A stretch of 64,000 nt of DNA from Candidatus Chlorohelix allophototropha (GTDB lineage Bacteria > Chloroflexota > Chloroflexia > Chloroheliales > Chloroheliaceae). This document shows, in pieces, positions 1 to 8,442 of the stretch. The stretch is taken from the NCBI RefSeq assembly GCF_030389965.1, contig NZ_CP128399.1, positions 2,346,934 through 2,410,933 on the forward strand, read 5' to 3'. The translations under genes and the position numbers were made by a program. The number at the start of each line of letters is the position of its first letter. Position 1 is the first letter of the stretch. The notes beneath the pieces were generated by a model. The model did no database searches and was not told the origin of the DNA. It saw only the letters and a list, made by a program, of their open reading frames with translations.

Positions 1-1495
1 CCCCCAAACGGCGTAAATATCGCGCCAATTTGTTAACGCGCCTATTTAGCTGGCTATAGGTGAGCCGTTCGCTCTCAAAGACGGTTGCAAATGACTGGGG
101 GGCTTGTAGAACTTGCGCTTCAAATAAAGCAATGATACTGCTTTCGGATGAAAAGCTGGTTTTTGTTTCATTCCATTCTAAGGTGATGCGTTTACATTCG
201 GTGTCGCTAATAAGCTCTAACTCACTCAGCGGTAACTCCGGCGATTCTACAATATTTGCCAGCAGGGTATTAAACTGTGCTGCTATTCTGGCTATTTCGG
301 CGGCTTCAAAATCAGACGAATTATAATGCCATTGCAGCATTACCCTATTATTTTGCACTACACACTGAAGTTTGAGCTTAAATTTAGCAATATAACTATG
401 CCCTGAAAAATCGCTAAAAGCCTGTTCCCGTAAGTCAGGTACTTCCTCAAAAGAGAAAATAAAAGGAATTTGCGCTGTTTCATCGGTAAATTGTTCAGGG
501 CTAAAATATTCTTGCCAACGTATACACTGCTTCACCTGTTCAGAAATATCTTTGCAGCGCACCCTAAAAGGTGTCGTAGCCTGAAAGACATCTTTGATGG
601 GAATTGTCCGGGCTACCAGCCCAACTAAAGGTTCTAATTCATCATAAACTCGCCCATTATATTCATAACCGCTAACGCCTTGCTCACTCTGGGTTAAGCG
701 TCCTAATAGCGTTTGCCAAGCAGTAAATAGCAAATCCGAGAGGGATAAGCTGGATAAGTGGGCTAACTCAGCAATTTTTGTTGCCAACTCTTGCGCCAAC
801 TCAGCAGAAAGGCATGCAGACTCAAAATTAATTTGCTCAGGCTGGTTAAATTCCAAAGGAAGCTTTGCTTTAACAGGCGATTCGGTAAATTGTTTCTTCC
901 AAAAATTATCGGCTTCTTCTTTTTCAGGCTCTTCTAGTAAGGCGTTTTGCCACTCTGAAAACTGCACATACTGAATCGTTTCTTCAGGAGCGGATTGGTT
1001 TCTCGCAATAGTCTCATAATGCTGCGCAATTTCTTCAAAAATATTCCATAAAGAACGATAATCTGCACATAGGGCGGGGAGGGTTACAAGCAAGCTAAAA
1101 GCTTCCGGGTTCAGTTGTACCAGCACAAAACGGCATAAAGTACCATTTTCCAGATCGAAAGAAGCGTTCTTCTCTGTATCACAAAGCTTTGTAAGCGCAA
1201 CGTTTTGGTTTTCTAAACTCAATGCGGTGAAATCTTCTAGTCGAAAGAGTGGGGCAAGGTTTGGGAGAATAACCTGAACTGGAAGGCGCAATTCCGGCAC
1301 AGGACGGAAAACTGTTCTAAGTATCTCATGCTGTGCTACCAGCAAATCCAACGCTTTTATTAAAATATCAGGGTCAATTCTGCTTTCCCACCTAACAATT
1401 CCCTGTGCTGTAAATATCCGCTTGTTTTTTTGTAAAGCCCAAAGATAACGCTGTTGAGGAGAAAGTAGATAACCTCTGGTTGGCTCATTTTTCAT
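1..1495 (-). CDS. Non-ribosomal peptide synthetase, N-terminal part (cut by left edge)
   Basis: Translating the minus strand from an ATG at 1495 gives an open frame to base 1, about 498 residues. A GGAG box lies 7 bases before the ATG. The protein starts with LSPQQRYLWAL and HEILRTVF, typical of a condensation domain, and after residue ~430 passes into an adenylation domain start (LFEAQVLQAP, then LTYSQLNRRVNKLARYL). It should therefore be the first module of an NRPS, assembling a peptide in the cytoplasm on carrier domains beyond the edge. The usual HHxxxDG catalytic motif reads PALCADYRSL here, so both histidines are absent and the domain may not form peptide bonds. No product can be predicted from this part. 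Confidence 0.88.
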   Translation of the reverse strand, partial: MKNEPTRGYLLSPQQRYLWALQKNKRIFTAQGIVRWESRIDPDILIKALDLLVAQHEILRTVFRPVPELRLPVQVILPNLAPLFRLEDFTALSLENQNVALTKLCDTEKNASFDLENGTLCRFVLVQLNPEAFSLLVTLPALCADYRSLWNIFEEIAQHYETIARNQSAPEETIQYVQFSEWQNALLEEPEKEEADNFWKKQFTESPVKAKLPLEFNQPEQINFESACLSAELAQELATKIAELAHLSSLSLSDLLFTAWQTLLGRLTQSEQGVSGYEYNGRVYDELEPLVGLVARTIPIKDVFQATTPFRVRCKDISEQVKQCIRWQEYFSPEQFTDETAQIPFIFSFEEVPDLREQAFSDFSGHSYIAKFKLKLQCVVQNNRVMLQWHYNSSDFEAAEIARIAAQFNTLLANIVESPELPLSELELISDTECKRITLEWNETKTSFSSESSIIALFEAQVLQAPQSFATVFESERLTYSQLNRRVNKLARYLRRLG

Positions 1496-1698
1496 TACAT
1501 TTCTCCAATAATTGCAACTGGTATGGTTAAATGATTTTGTGATTATAATTCAGGAATATTCAACGTTACTCTGGAGAGTCAAGTACATCGGTGTGTTTAA
1601 CGTATTGGTTACTCCACAAATGGTCACTATTGTACGAGGTTTTGATGAAACAGTACAACATAATACGATCAGCCCTATATGAATAAAAAGGCACAATG

Positions 1699-1770
1699 TT
1701 GACAGTCAATATAGAGCCAAGTATAATTTTAAGAACAGGTTTGCCCATGTCTAAGGGTTCTGTACCTGTT
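1699..1770 (+). promoter_or_regulatory. Strong sigma70-type promoter with hairpin leader ahead of the peptide precursor gene
   Basis: TTGACA (1699-1704), a 17-base spacer and TATAAT (1722-1727) match the consensus exactly. The transcript would start near 1734 and have an untranslated leader of about 155 bases before the ATG at 1891. The leader opens with an inverted repeat, AACAGGT at 1734-1740 against ACCTGTT at 1764-1770. The stretch 1496-1890 contains no convincing gene and also must hold the promoter of the divergent NRPS. Whether the hairpin regulates is not known. Confidence 0.6.
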
Positions 1771-1890
1771 AGAAATATCACAACGTTTAACCTTTCCCGC
1801 GCGTATCACTCATACTGGACTGTTTCTTACCGAAACCGGAAACTTATACTTGGGTAATCTAATACTCGCCCATATTGGAGGTTTTTAGAT

Positions 1891-2178
1891 ATGGCTAATC
1901 AAAACGATTATAAGAAAGCAATTTTATCTCTGGCTGATGCCAACCCACAACTCGACAGAAAAATTTTGGAGCATGTAGCAGACCTTTACGATCCTAGTAC
2001 TGGAAAAGTATCAGCAGGTTCTGCTGAAATGAGCTTGGATGAACTGGATAGTGTAGCAGGTGGCACCAGTTTCTCACAATATCAGGGGGCTGTTTTGTCG
2101 TTAGGCTCCAAATTTCCCGGCTTGAACTCAGGCATACTTCAGCAAATTGCTAATACCAAACTGCACATGTGCTGGTAA
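1891..2178 (+). CDS. Double-glycine leader peptide precursor (putative RiPP or bacteriocin-like peptide)
   Basis: This 95-residue protein starts at an ATG preceded by TTGGAGG with good spacing. Residues 47-58 read MSLDELDSVAGG, the classic end of Nif11/double-glycine leaders, which are cut after GG. The presumed core (residues 59-95) is 37 residues long and ends with a single cysteine and a tryptophan. The core repeats the leader: Y64-A87 aligns without gaps to Y7-A30 with 10 identities in 24, so the gene may have arisen by internal duplication. A promoter and a terminator frame it as a single-gene transcript, with a clan CD protease gene next. No lanthipeptide, thiazole or radical SAM enzyme lies nearby. 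It could instead be a small structural or signal peptide. Confidence 0.7.
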   Translation: MANQNDYKKAILSLADANPQLDRKILEHVADLYDPSTGKVSAGSAEMSLDELDSVAGGTSFSQYQGAVLSLGSKFPGLNSGILQQIANTKLHMCW

Positions 2179-2225
2179 GCCAGTTTACGCGGGTATTTTT
2201 CCTAGTTAAGAACTTTTTTGAGGAT

Positions 2226-2256
2226 TTCCACCCTTCATATAGGGTGGAATTTCATT
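2226..2256 (+). terminator. Hairpin terminator after the peptide precursor gene
   Basis: TTCCACCCT (2226-2234) and AGGGTGGAA (2241-2249) form a perfect 9-bp stem around a 6-base loop, followed by a short T-rich tract. It lies 48 bases after the stop, so most transcripts of the peptide gene probably end here, with some reading through into the protease gene. Confidence 0.6.
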
Positions 2257-2346
2257 ACTTTTAGCGCCTGCAAAGAGTTATCGCAAGTTTAGGCTGTATA
2301 ACCCACACAGGCTTATTTACTTTTAGACCTTCCCTCCTCAAATTAC

Positions 2347-4650
2347 ATGCTAATGTCGCAAATAACCAACCCCCTGCTAATATTATGTCCTGATATAGCG
2401 GCGTATGAACTGGTAATTTCCAGCCTTGCGAACAAAGCGGCTGCCCTACAGTTTGTACCAGTGCTAGCGAATGATGCTAAACGCCTGAAAGGCTTCCCGC
2501 AAAACCAGCCAACACTTCATTTTTCTGAATGGACTGCACCTAACTATTATGAAGAAGCTCTATTCGGTAGCAATGAAAACCGGGTGTGTGCAGTGTTAGG
2601 GGAAGAACCCTCTTGTATGCTGGCAGCACGCTACCTTTGCCTCGCTACGGGCAAAACGCTGGTTAATTGTAGAAATGGGACTGATTGGACTGCTACACTT
2701 CGCAGGCTGGTGCTTGATAAAAACCTGACCAGCTTAACGCTCATTTTTCCTTCATGGCGTGATGCTAAACTTGAGCCGGGTCAATTGGTAGAGGTGCTAA
2801 ATTTCATGCGCCAGCCTGACTTGCTACCTTTTACATCGTCTCTATCTTACGGAATAATCACAGGTACTCAGCCCGAGGTTATTGCTATGCAGGTGGCTAA
2901 AGCGGTGTTGCAACCCTCAATCATTAAGGCATATCAAGCTAGTACAACTAGGGTAATTACCACCTATTATCAGGAAAATTTAAATACGCCAATTCCCCGT
3001 TTTGAGGAGGAATCCGGTCAGACTCCTTTGCAATTGTTTGATTACCAGAGCTATCAAGAAGGCAAGACTTGGCAGAACCTTAAACAGCCTTTTGAGGCAA
3101 TATTATTCAAAGGTCACGGGCGCAACTATTGCGCCTTGGATGGCTTGCTATGCGGCGCTAGACACTTGGCAGAAAACCCCTTCAGTTCCGTAAAATCCTG
3201 CGTTATAGGCATGCAATGTGCTGATCCTTCTTTCCCGCAGCTTGACCCGCGCCAATTCAATACTCCGGTTATGGTGATGGATAGTTGTGGCACAGGCAAT
3301 TGGGCTGCGTATGCTTGGGAAACAGGCATTCCTTCTCTGGCTTTTTACGCGATAGCTGGCGCGCCTTCGGCTGTTATCACGGAAGATGCGGTAACTATTA
3401 ACTCCGCCATAGATTATCTGGATAGTCTATGGGCTTTACAAACTGCCGATACGCTGGGTAATGCGACGGTTAGGTTTAATCATATTCGTCGCTCCGAAAA
3501 CGCTATACCGCCTTACTTCTTGATGGGAGACCCTGATATTCCGGCAGGCGCAGCGCGTTGGTCGGGTTGGGCGTATGAGTTTTCCAATTTACAGCCATTA
3601 CCGTCCCGACATCCCGGCGGTTTTAGCTGGGTTGCGGGCTTACCACCGTTGCAAGAGCCTTTTGTGCGAATACAGTTTCCGCCGCACCCCGGTGATAATT
3701 TGCTAACTTTTGCGTGGTCGCCCCAAAAAGAGGTTGAAGTCAATAGCTGCCGTTTCTACCAATTTGGAGAAGAGGCGGAAGCATGGGTCACATTCAATGC
3801 GCCTCTCGGTGCAAACACTATGCTTATCCTTGAGCGCATACCATGCCCTTCCCTTCCTAAAGGTTTGTTGGAAGCCGCCACCCAACTGCCCTTGACTTTT
3901 ACAAGTTGGAAGTCTCCGCTTGAAGAAGCAAAACTACCCTTACTACAAGCCGCCGAAACAATAATCGAGACCGCCCGCTTGCTGGATAAAATTAAAGGTG
4001 GTGCATTGGCTTCTTCTCCTGAGCATTTGCAGAGCATGCTTAGGCAAGCTCAATTAGAATGGATAAGCGCGCATGCCAGCGCGGTACAGGTTATGCTCAA
4101 ATCTGCTCCGAAAAGCCTGTGGCCCTTTAGCCTTTGGGAGGCTTATAACTATATGCCGGAACAAGTAGCTACACCTTGTCCGCATTGTGGCTTAGCTCCA
4201 ACGATTGTACGCACTTACCAATCGGGTCCGGTTAGTGGTCAAGTGCGACAGGAAATTGAATGCAAGCGTTGCGATATAGTGCAAGACCTTCCATTAGTGC
4301 AGGGCTATCCTCAGCTTAATATGCCAGTACCACAGGTTATCAGACCCGGTAGCGCCATAATTGAGCTTGAAATTGATAATTCCCTCGGTGAGGTTGATTG
4401 TCTTGGCGCTGGCGCAATTTTGATGGATCGTAGCGGTCATGGGGTAACAGCCAATCCGGAAATATTTACTGCGCTGGTAGCAAGGGGTAATAGTTTCAAA
4501 ACACAGGTAACGCTAACGCTCGATGGAAATCCTCCGATTTCGCACCAATACCGGGTACGTGCCTTACTGCTGCTTAACGGCAATTGGTTCTGGTTGTCCC
4601 GAACTGTAAGGGTATATGGGGTCGAAGAACCCGAATCTGGCGGCATCTAA
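2347..4650 (+). CDS. Clan CD cysteine protease-like protein (gingipain C25/CHAT type) with zinc ribbon
   Basis: The 767-residue protein carries a caspase/gingipain-like core. A beta strand ending in KGHG supplies His257, and TPVMVMDSCGTG supplies Cys314, the usual clan CD catalytic pair. The later YFLMGDPDIP motif is also common in C25 and CHAT proteins. Residues 1-230 match no family I can name. Near the C-terminus CPHC (Cys611, Cys614) and CKRC (Cys639, Cys642) form a zinc ribbon, followed by a beta-rich tail. No signal peptide is visible, so it should act in the cytosol. It follows the double-glycine peptide gene by 168 bases and precedes an M28 peptidase by 24, which suggests a role in maturing that peptide; this is inference. 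The start may be the second Met. Confidence 0.65.
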   Translation: MLMSQITNPLLILCPDIAAYELVISSLANKAAALQFVPVLANDAKRLKGFPQNQPTLHFSEWTAPNYYEEALFGSNENRVCAVLGEEPSCMLAARYLCLATGKTLVNCRNGTDWTATLRRLVLDKNLTSLTLIFPSWRDAKLEPGQLVEVLNFMRQPDLLPFTSSLSYGIITGTQPEVIAMQVAKAVLQPSIIKAYQASTTRVITTYYQENLNTPIPRFEEESGQTPLQLFDYQSYQEGKTWQNLKQPFEAILFKGHGRNYCALDGLLCGARHLAENPFSSVKSCVIGMQCADPSFPQLDPRQFNTPVMVMDSCGTGNWAAYAWETGIPSLAFYAIAGAPSAVITEDAVTINSAIDYLDSLWALQTADTLGNATVRFNHIRRSENAIPPYFLMGDPDIPAGAARWSGWAYEFSNLQPLPSRHPGGFSWVAGLPPLQEPFVRIQFPPHPGDNLLTFAWSPQKEVEVNSCRFYQFGEEAEAWVTFNAPLGANTMLILERIPCPSLPKGLLEAATQLPLTFTSWKSPLEEAKLPLLQAAETIIETARLLDKIKGGALASSPEHLQSMLRQAQLEWISAHASAVQVMLKSAPKSLWPFSLWEAYNYMPEQVATPCPHCGLAPTIVRTYQSGPVSGQVRQEIECKRCDIVQDLPLVQGYPQLNMPVPQVIRPGSAIIELEIDNSLGEVDCLGAGAILMDRSGHGVTANPEIFTALVARGNSFKTQVTLTLDGNPPISHQYRVRALLLLNGNWFWLSRTVRVYGVEEPESGGI

Positions 4651-4674
4651 ATTCAACCTAAATAAAGTTGCGTT

Positions 4675-7020
4675 ATGGAATTATTTACTCTTACCGATTT
4701 AAATCCTATTTTTTTCTTTCTGTTTTTGCTGGCATTAGGTGTATCACTTTCGTTGGGTTTGTACTTGCTAAAAATGCCGAAGCCTGTTCCTGCCACTGCA
4801 CCCCTCGATCTATTTTCCTCAGAACGTGCCATGCAACATCTGCAAGCTATTGGACGCGAGCCTCACCCTAGCGGAAGCCCAGAACATTGCCGGGTTGGAG
4901 ATTATTTACTGCTGGAATTACAAAAACTCGGTTTGGATTGTCAGGTTCAGGAAACTACTGCAGTTAATGATTCGCGTGGTTGTGGCAGAGTCCGTAATAT
5001 AATGGGGCGTTTACCGGGCGAAAATCCCTTAACAAAGATATTGATTTCGGCGCACTATGATACGGTTCCCCATAGTCCCGGCACAACCGATAATGGTGTG
5101 GCAGTGGCAACGCTATTGGAAACGGCAAGAGCTTTACAAAAACAACCAGCGTTACATAATGATATTGTATTTCTGTTTACCGATGGTGAAGAAGCCGGGC
5201 TTTTGGGAGCGCAAGCTTTTGTGGATAGCCATCCTTGGGCTAAACAGATCGGGCTGGTATTAAATTTTGATGCCAGAGGCACACGCGGACCACTTTTGAT
5301 GTATGAAACCAGCAATGACAACGGCACGCTCATTCGGGAATTTGCCAAAGCTGTGCCATTTCCGGTGGCTTCCTCCTTCTCATATGAAATATCAGAGCGT
5401 TTACCTACACATACCGACTTTGATGTTTTCAAAAAAGCCGGGTGGATGGGTTTGAGCTTCGCTTGTATCGGCAACCTATGCCAGTACCATACCATGCTTG
5501 ATAACCTAGAAAATTGTGACGAGCGTCTTTTGCAGCATGCGGGCAGTTATGCGCTAAGCTTACTCAAGCATTTTGGTAATATAAAACTGGAAAATTCCAA
5601 ACGCACCAACGCAACTTATTTCAACCTTTTCCGCTCTTTATTGATTCATTATCCTTCCTCGTGGAATACACCTATCGCGCTATTAGGGGGCGCGGGATTA
5701 GCTGCCACTGTTTACGCTGGATTTAACCTTAAATTATTATCTTTTCCGGGTCTGTTGTGGGGATTAATTCTATTTTTGCTAACTGTATTGGCGGTATCGG
5801 TTGTTACATGGCTTGGCTGGGAAACGCTTAAGCTACTGCATCCACAGTATCGGATATTACGTTTTGGCGATACCTATAATAGCCACCATTATTATTTAGC
5901 TTTTGTGCTGCTGGCGGTTGCGCTGACCAATTTGGCAAATGGATGGTTTTCTAGCAGTATCGGGGCTACAAATCTTTGTTTTGGTGTATTATCAGGTTGG
6001 GTTATCGCTTCTATAGTTATGAATCTTGTCGTACCTAGCGCGGGATATGTATTTGCTTTGCCCATATTAAGCAATCTGGCTGGGTTTGGTCTTATTTTTG
6101 CCCTGCGCAATTTTGCCTTTGACCCGCAGTTTTACCTTGCGCTTTATGGTATAAGTGTCATTCCCACCCTACTAATTCTACCCGCAACAATAGCATTAAT
6201 GTTTGAGGCGTTGGGTATCCGGCTGATGTTTGTGACGGTGATTCCGGTAGTATTTATTACCGGGTTGCTTGCGCCATTTTCAATTCTTTTAGCTGATTCC
6301 AATGGCTGGATTGTTTCTGGTATTCTATTTGTTGGCTGTGCGGTTTTTCTGGTGATCGGTAGTATGAGCGCTTCTTTCAACCAACAACGGCGCAAACCCG
6401 ATAATATCTTTTATGTAATGAACGCTGATACGGGGCAGGCGGTTTGGGGTAGCACCGATGCTCAACCGGATGAATGGACTGACCAGTTTTTTGGACAAGG
6501 TTATAACCTTGATACCTTTCCGGATTATTTTTCTGCCCCCTCCCAAATCGGACGTAAGGTACTACTGAGCCAAGCTCCGGCAGTAGCTTTGCAAGCCCCT
6601 CTTTGTGAGGTGTTGGGAAAAACCATTGAAGATGATTTAGTGGCTATTCGGCTCTGTATTCGTTCTCAACGGAATGCCCCTGTTATGAACCTATACATTA
6701 CCAATCCATCAATACTGGAATCTAGCGTAAACGGGATTCAGCTAGTTGAGACAATACAAGTAAAACCGATTTCACGTTGGGGTTTGCGCTTTGCCAACCC
6801 GCCTGAAGCCGGAATTGAATTGGTGTTGAAGGTGAAAAAGAATTTGCCCTTGACTTTACAGATTATTGACCAATCCTATGAACTACCCTCAATACCGGGG
6901 TTTGTGTTTAAACCGCGCTCTAACCATATAATGCCTGTGCCGTATATGGGCTTTATACCGGATTCTACGCTGGTAAAGAAAACTTTTGAGATAGGTTGGA
7001 ATGCACCAGTCGGGAGCTAG
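4675..7020 (+). CDS. Membrane-anchored M28 family metallopeptidase
   Basis: This 781-residue protein has an N-terminal membrane anchor (residues ~11-32) and then a zinc aminopeptidase domain with the M28 set: AHYDT (His127, Asp129), TDNG (Asp139), DGEEAGLLG (Glu172, Glu173), LNFDARG (Asp199) and a later CQYH histidine. From about residue 340 come several hydrophobic segments and then a soluble C-terminal domain, a layout like eukaryotic ERMP1/Fxna. The protease domain probably faces outside and removes N-terminal residues from peptides. It lies 24 bases after the clan CD protease gene and is probably cotranscribed with it. The natural substrate is unknown. Confidence 0.85.
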   Translation: MELFTLTDLNPIFFFLFLLALGVSLSLGLYLLKMPKPVPATAPLDLFSSERAMQHLQAIGREPHPSGSPEHCRVGDYLLLELQKLGLDCQVQETTAVNDSRGCGRVRNIMGRLPGENPLTKILISAHYDTVPHSPGTTDNGVAVATLLETARALQKQPALHNDIVFLFTDGEEAGLLGAQAFVDSHPWAKQIGLVLNFDARGTRGPLLMYETSNDNGTLIREFAKAVPFPVASSFSYEISERLPTHTDFDVFKKAGWMGLSFACIGNLCQYHTMLDNLENCDERLLQHAGSYALSLLKHFGNIKLENSKRTNATYFNLFRSLLIHYPSSWNTPIALLGGAGLAATVYAGFNLKLLSFPGLLWGLILFLLTVLAVSVVTWLGWETLKLLHPQYRILRFGDTYNSHHYYLAFVLLAVALTNLANGWFSSSIGATNLCFGVLSGWVIASIVMNLVVPSAGYVFALPILSNLAGFGLIFALRNFAFDPQFYLALYGISVIPTLLILPATIALMFEALGIRLMFVTVIPVVFITGLLAPFSILLADSNGWIVSGILFVGCAVFLVIGSMSASFNQQRRKPDNIFYVMNADTGQAVWGSTDAQPDEWTDQFFGQGYNLDTFPDYFSAPSQIGRKVLLSQAPAVALQAPLCEVLGKTIEDDLVAIRLCIRSQRNAPVMNLYITNPSILESSVNGIQLVETIQVKPISRWGLRFANPPEAGIELVLKVKKNLPLTLQIIDQSYELPSIPGFVFKPRSNHIMPVPYMGFIPDSTLVKKTFEIGWNAPVGS

Positions 7021-7151
7021 GGTTTAGGTGGATTATCAAGCCTTGAAAGAAAATAACTGCGAAAGTGATACCAAAAACCTTCCAGCGGCGAAAATACCCG
7101 GTAGCGTGAAATCTGTCCATTCATTTTAGATACTTTGCAAAAGGATGCAAT

Positions 7152-8033
7152 ATGCGCTTTATTATTTTGGGTGATTTGCACTATGCCACATATAGTAAAC
7201 CAGAAGTAGCAGCCGCCCGTGACCGCTTTTTTAATGCCTTTTTTGGTCAGGTAGCGGCACATCAGGCTGATATAGTTTTCGCGATCGGGGATGTTACCCA
7301 ACATGGCAGCTATGCCGAGTTGCAGAATCAGGACAAAATTGAGACATATGCGGGGTTGAAATTAGTAAGGTTAGTGGGAAACCACGATGCTGATAGCCTA
7401 GAAAAGGCTGAGTTAGCCCCCTATTTTTTGGGTGGCATGCGTTCGGTCGGTGAGGATGGGTTGTACACGGCTTTCACGTTGGGTGATGTGCGCTTTGTGT
7501 TGTTAGATACCGCCCGTGTTAAAGAAAGTCACACCGATTACGGTGGGATTATACACCTCCGGCAATTGACATGGCTAAAAAATGAAATCGCACAATTCAA
7601 TGCTGCGCTCTCACCCCGCTATCTGGCGGTTATGGCACACCACCCCATCACCAATACCACACATCGTAGCGAGAAGCCTATGTTGAGTATTTTGAATAGT
7701 TCGGAAGTCCAGCAAGTTTTGGCACAGGTGCAACGTAAACCCGCCTTCTACTTCTGCGGGCACAACCATAGTAATAGCATTTTTGGACCAGATGCAAACG
7801 GCTGGTATCATGTGCAGGCGGGTGCTCCCTTAGAAACAGAAGGCTATCGGGTAATAACGGTGAAGCGTGATTTTATAAAGGTAGAAACGGTTGATATAGA
7901 TTTCGGTGATTCAGCTTTGCGTGCCGATTTCGATTTGATTCGCTATAACTTCGATGACGATTTCACTATCCACGATTTCACCCTATTCTATGGCAATTCC
8001 ACAGACCGCGAGTTTGTTTTTGATGTGTCATAA
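7152..8033 (+). CDS. Calcineurin-like metallophosphoesterase
   Basis: A 293-residue cytosolic protein with the full metallophosphoesterase motif series: GDLHYA near the N-terminus, GDVTQHG, GNHDAD, AHHPI and GHNHS. These residues bind two metal ions that hydrolyse phosphomono- or phosphodiesters. The length and motif spacing resemble the CpdA/Icc-like group, some of which cut cyclic nucleotides, but the substrate cannot be read from sequence. It lies 131 bases downstream of the M28 gene on the same strand and may end that transcript. Confidence 0.85.
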   Translation: MRFIILGDLHYATYSKPEVAAARDRFFNAFFGQVAAHQADIVFAIGDVTQHGSYAELQNQDKIETYAGLKLVRLVGNHDADSLEKAELAPYFLGGMRSVGEDGLYTAFTLGDVRFVLLDTARVKESHTDYGGIIHLRQLTWLKNEIAQFNAALSPRYLAVMAHHPITNTTHRSEKPMLSILNSSEVQQVLAQVQRKPAFYFCGHNHSNSIFGPDANGWYHVQAGAPLETEGYRVITVKRDFIKVETVDIDFGDSALRADFDLIRYNFDDDFTIHDFTLFYGNSTDREFVFDVS

Positions 8034-8442
8034 TAAAGAACAAGGTTTAAAGTTCGCTAATACTTTGGCTGCGGAGAACATATCAGTTTTGGGGCGTTTT
8101 TACTTTTCATTTCCCTTACTTCCCTAGCGACCACTTTCTTAACACGAAAAACTGATGCATACCCAGCACAGCTTAAGTATTTACATATATGACAGCTTAA
8201 AGTACAATTTATAATAGGATATAGTTCTGGTGAAGGATTCAAATTACCCTATAAGGGATTTCTTGCGTCTTACTACTTTTATTTAGTTGACCAATCCTCA
8301 CTTAACCGCAATAGTGTTTCTCACGAATCCTGTGAGGCTAAAGTAAGACAGCATCGAGGTATTCCTCCAGAATTGATCAGATTGATGCCAAACTTCGCAA
8401 GATTACACCGCAAGCGGTGGGAAATTTACTCAGAGAAATTAA
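8034..8442. other. Intergenic stretch of 409 bases without a recognisable gene
   Basis: No frame here has a plausible start, ribosome site and protein-like composition. I looked for tRNA arms and found none. A small inverted repeat CTCAC/GTGAG lies near 8317-8334. The stretch presumably carries the terminator of the metallophosphoesterase gene and the promoter of the kinase gene that begins at 8443. Confidence 0.5.

Noticed and set aside
60-326. Plus-strand frame of 88 codons
   Set aside because: It lies wholly inside the NRPS coding sequence, antisense to it.
1566-1781. Minus-strand frame of 71 codons
   Set aside because: It overlaps a consensus plus-strand promoter and leader, has no ribosome site and resembles no protein.
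8057-8242. Minus-strand frame of 61 codons with four cysteines
   Set aside because: No ribosome site, unlikely composition and no neighbour in the same direction.
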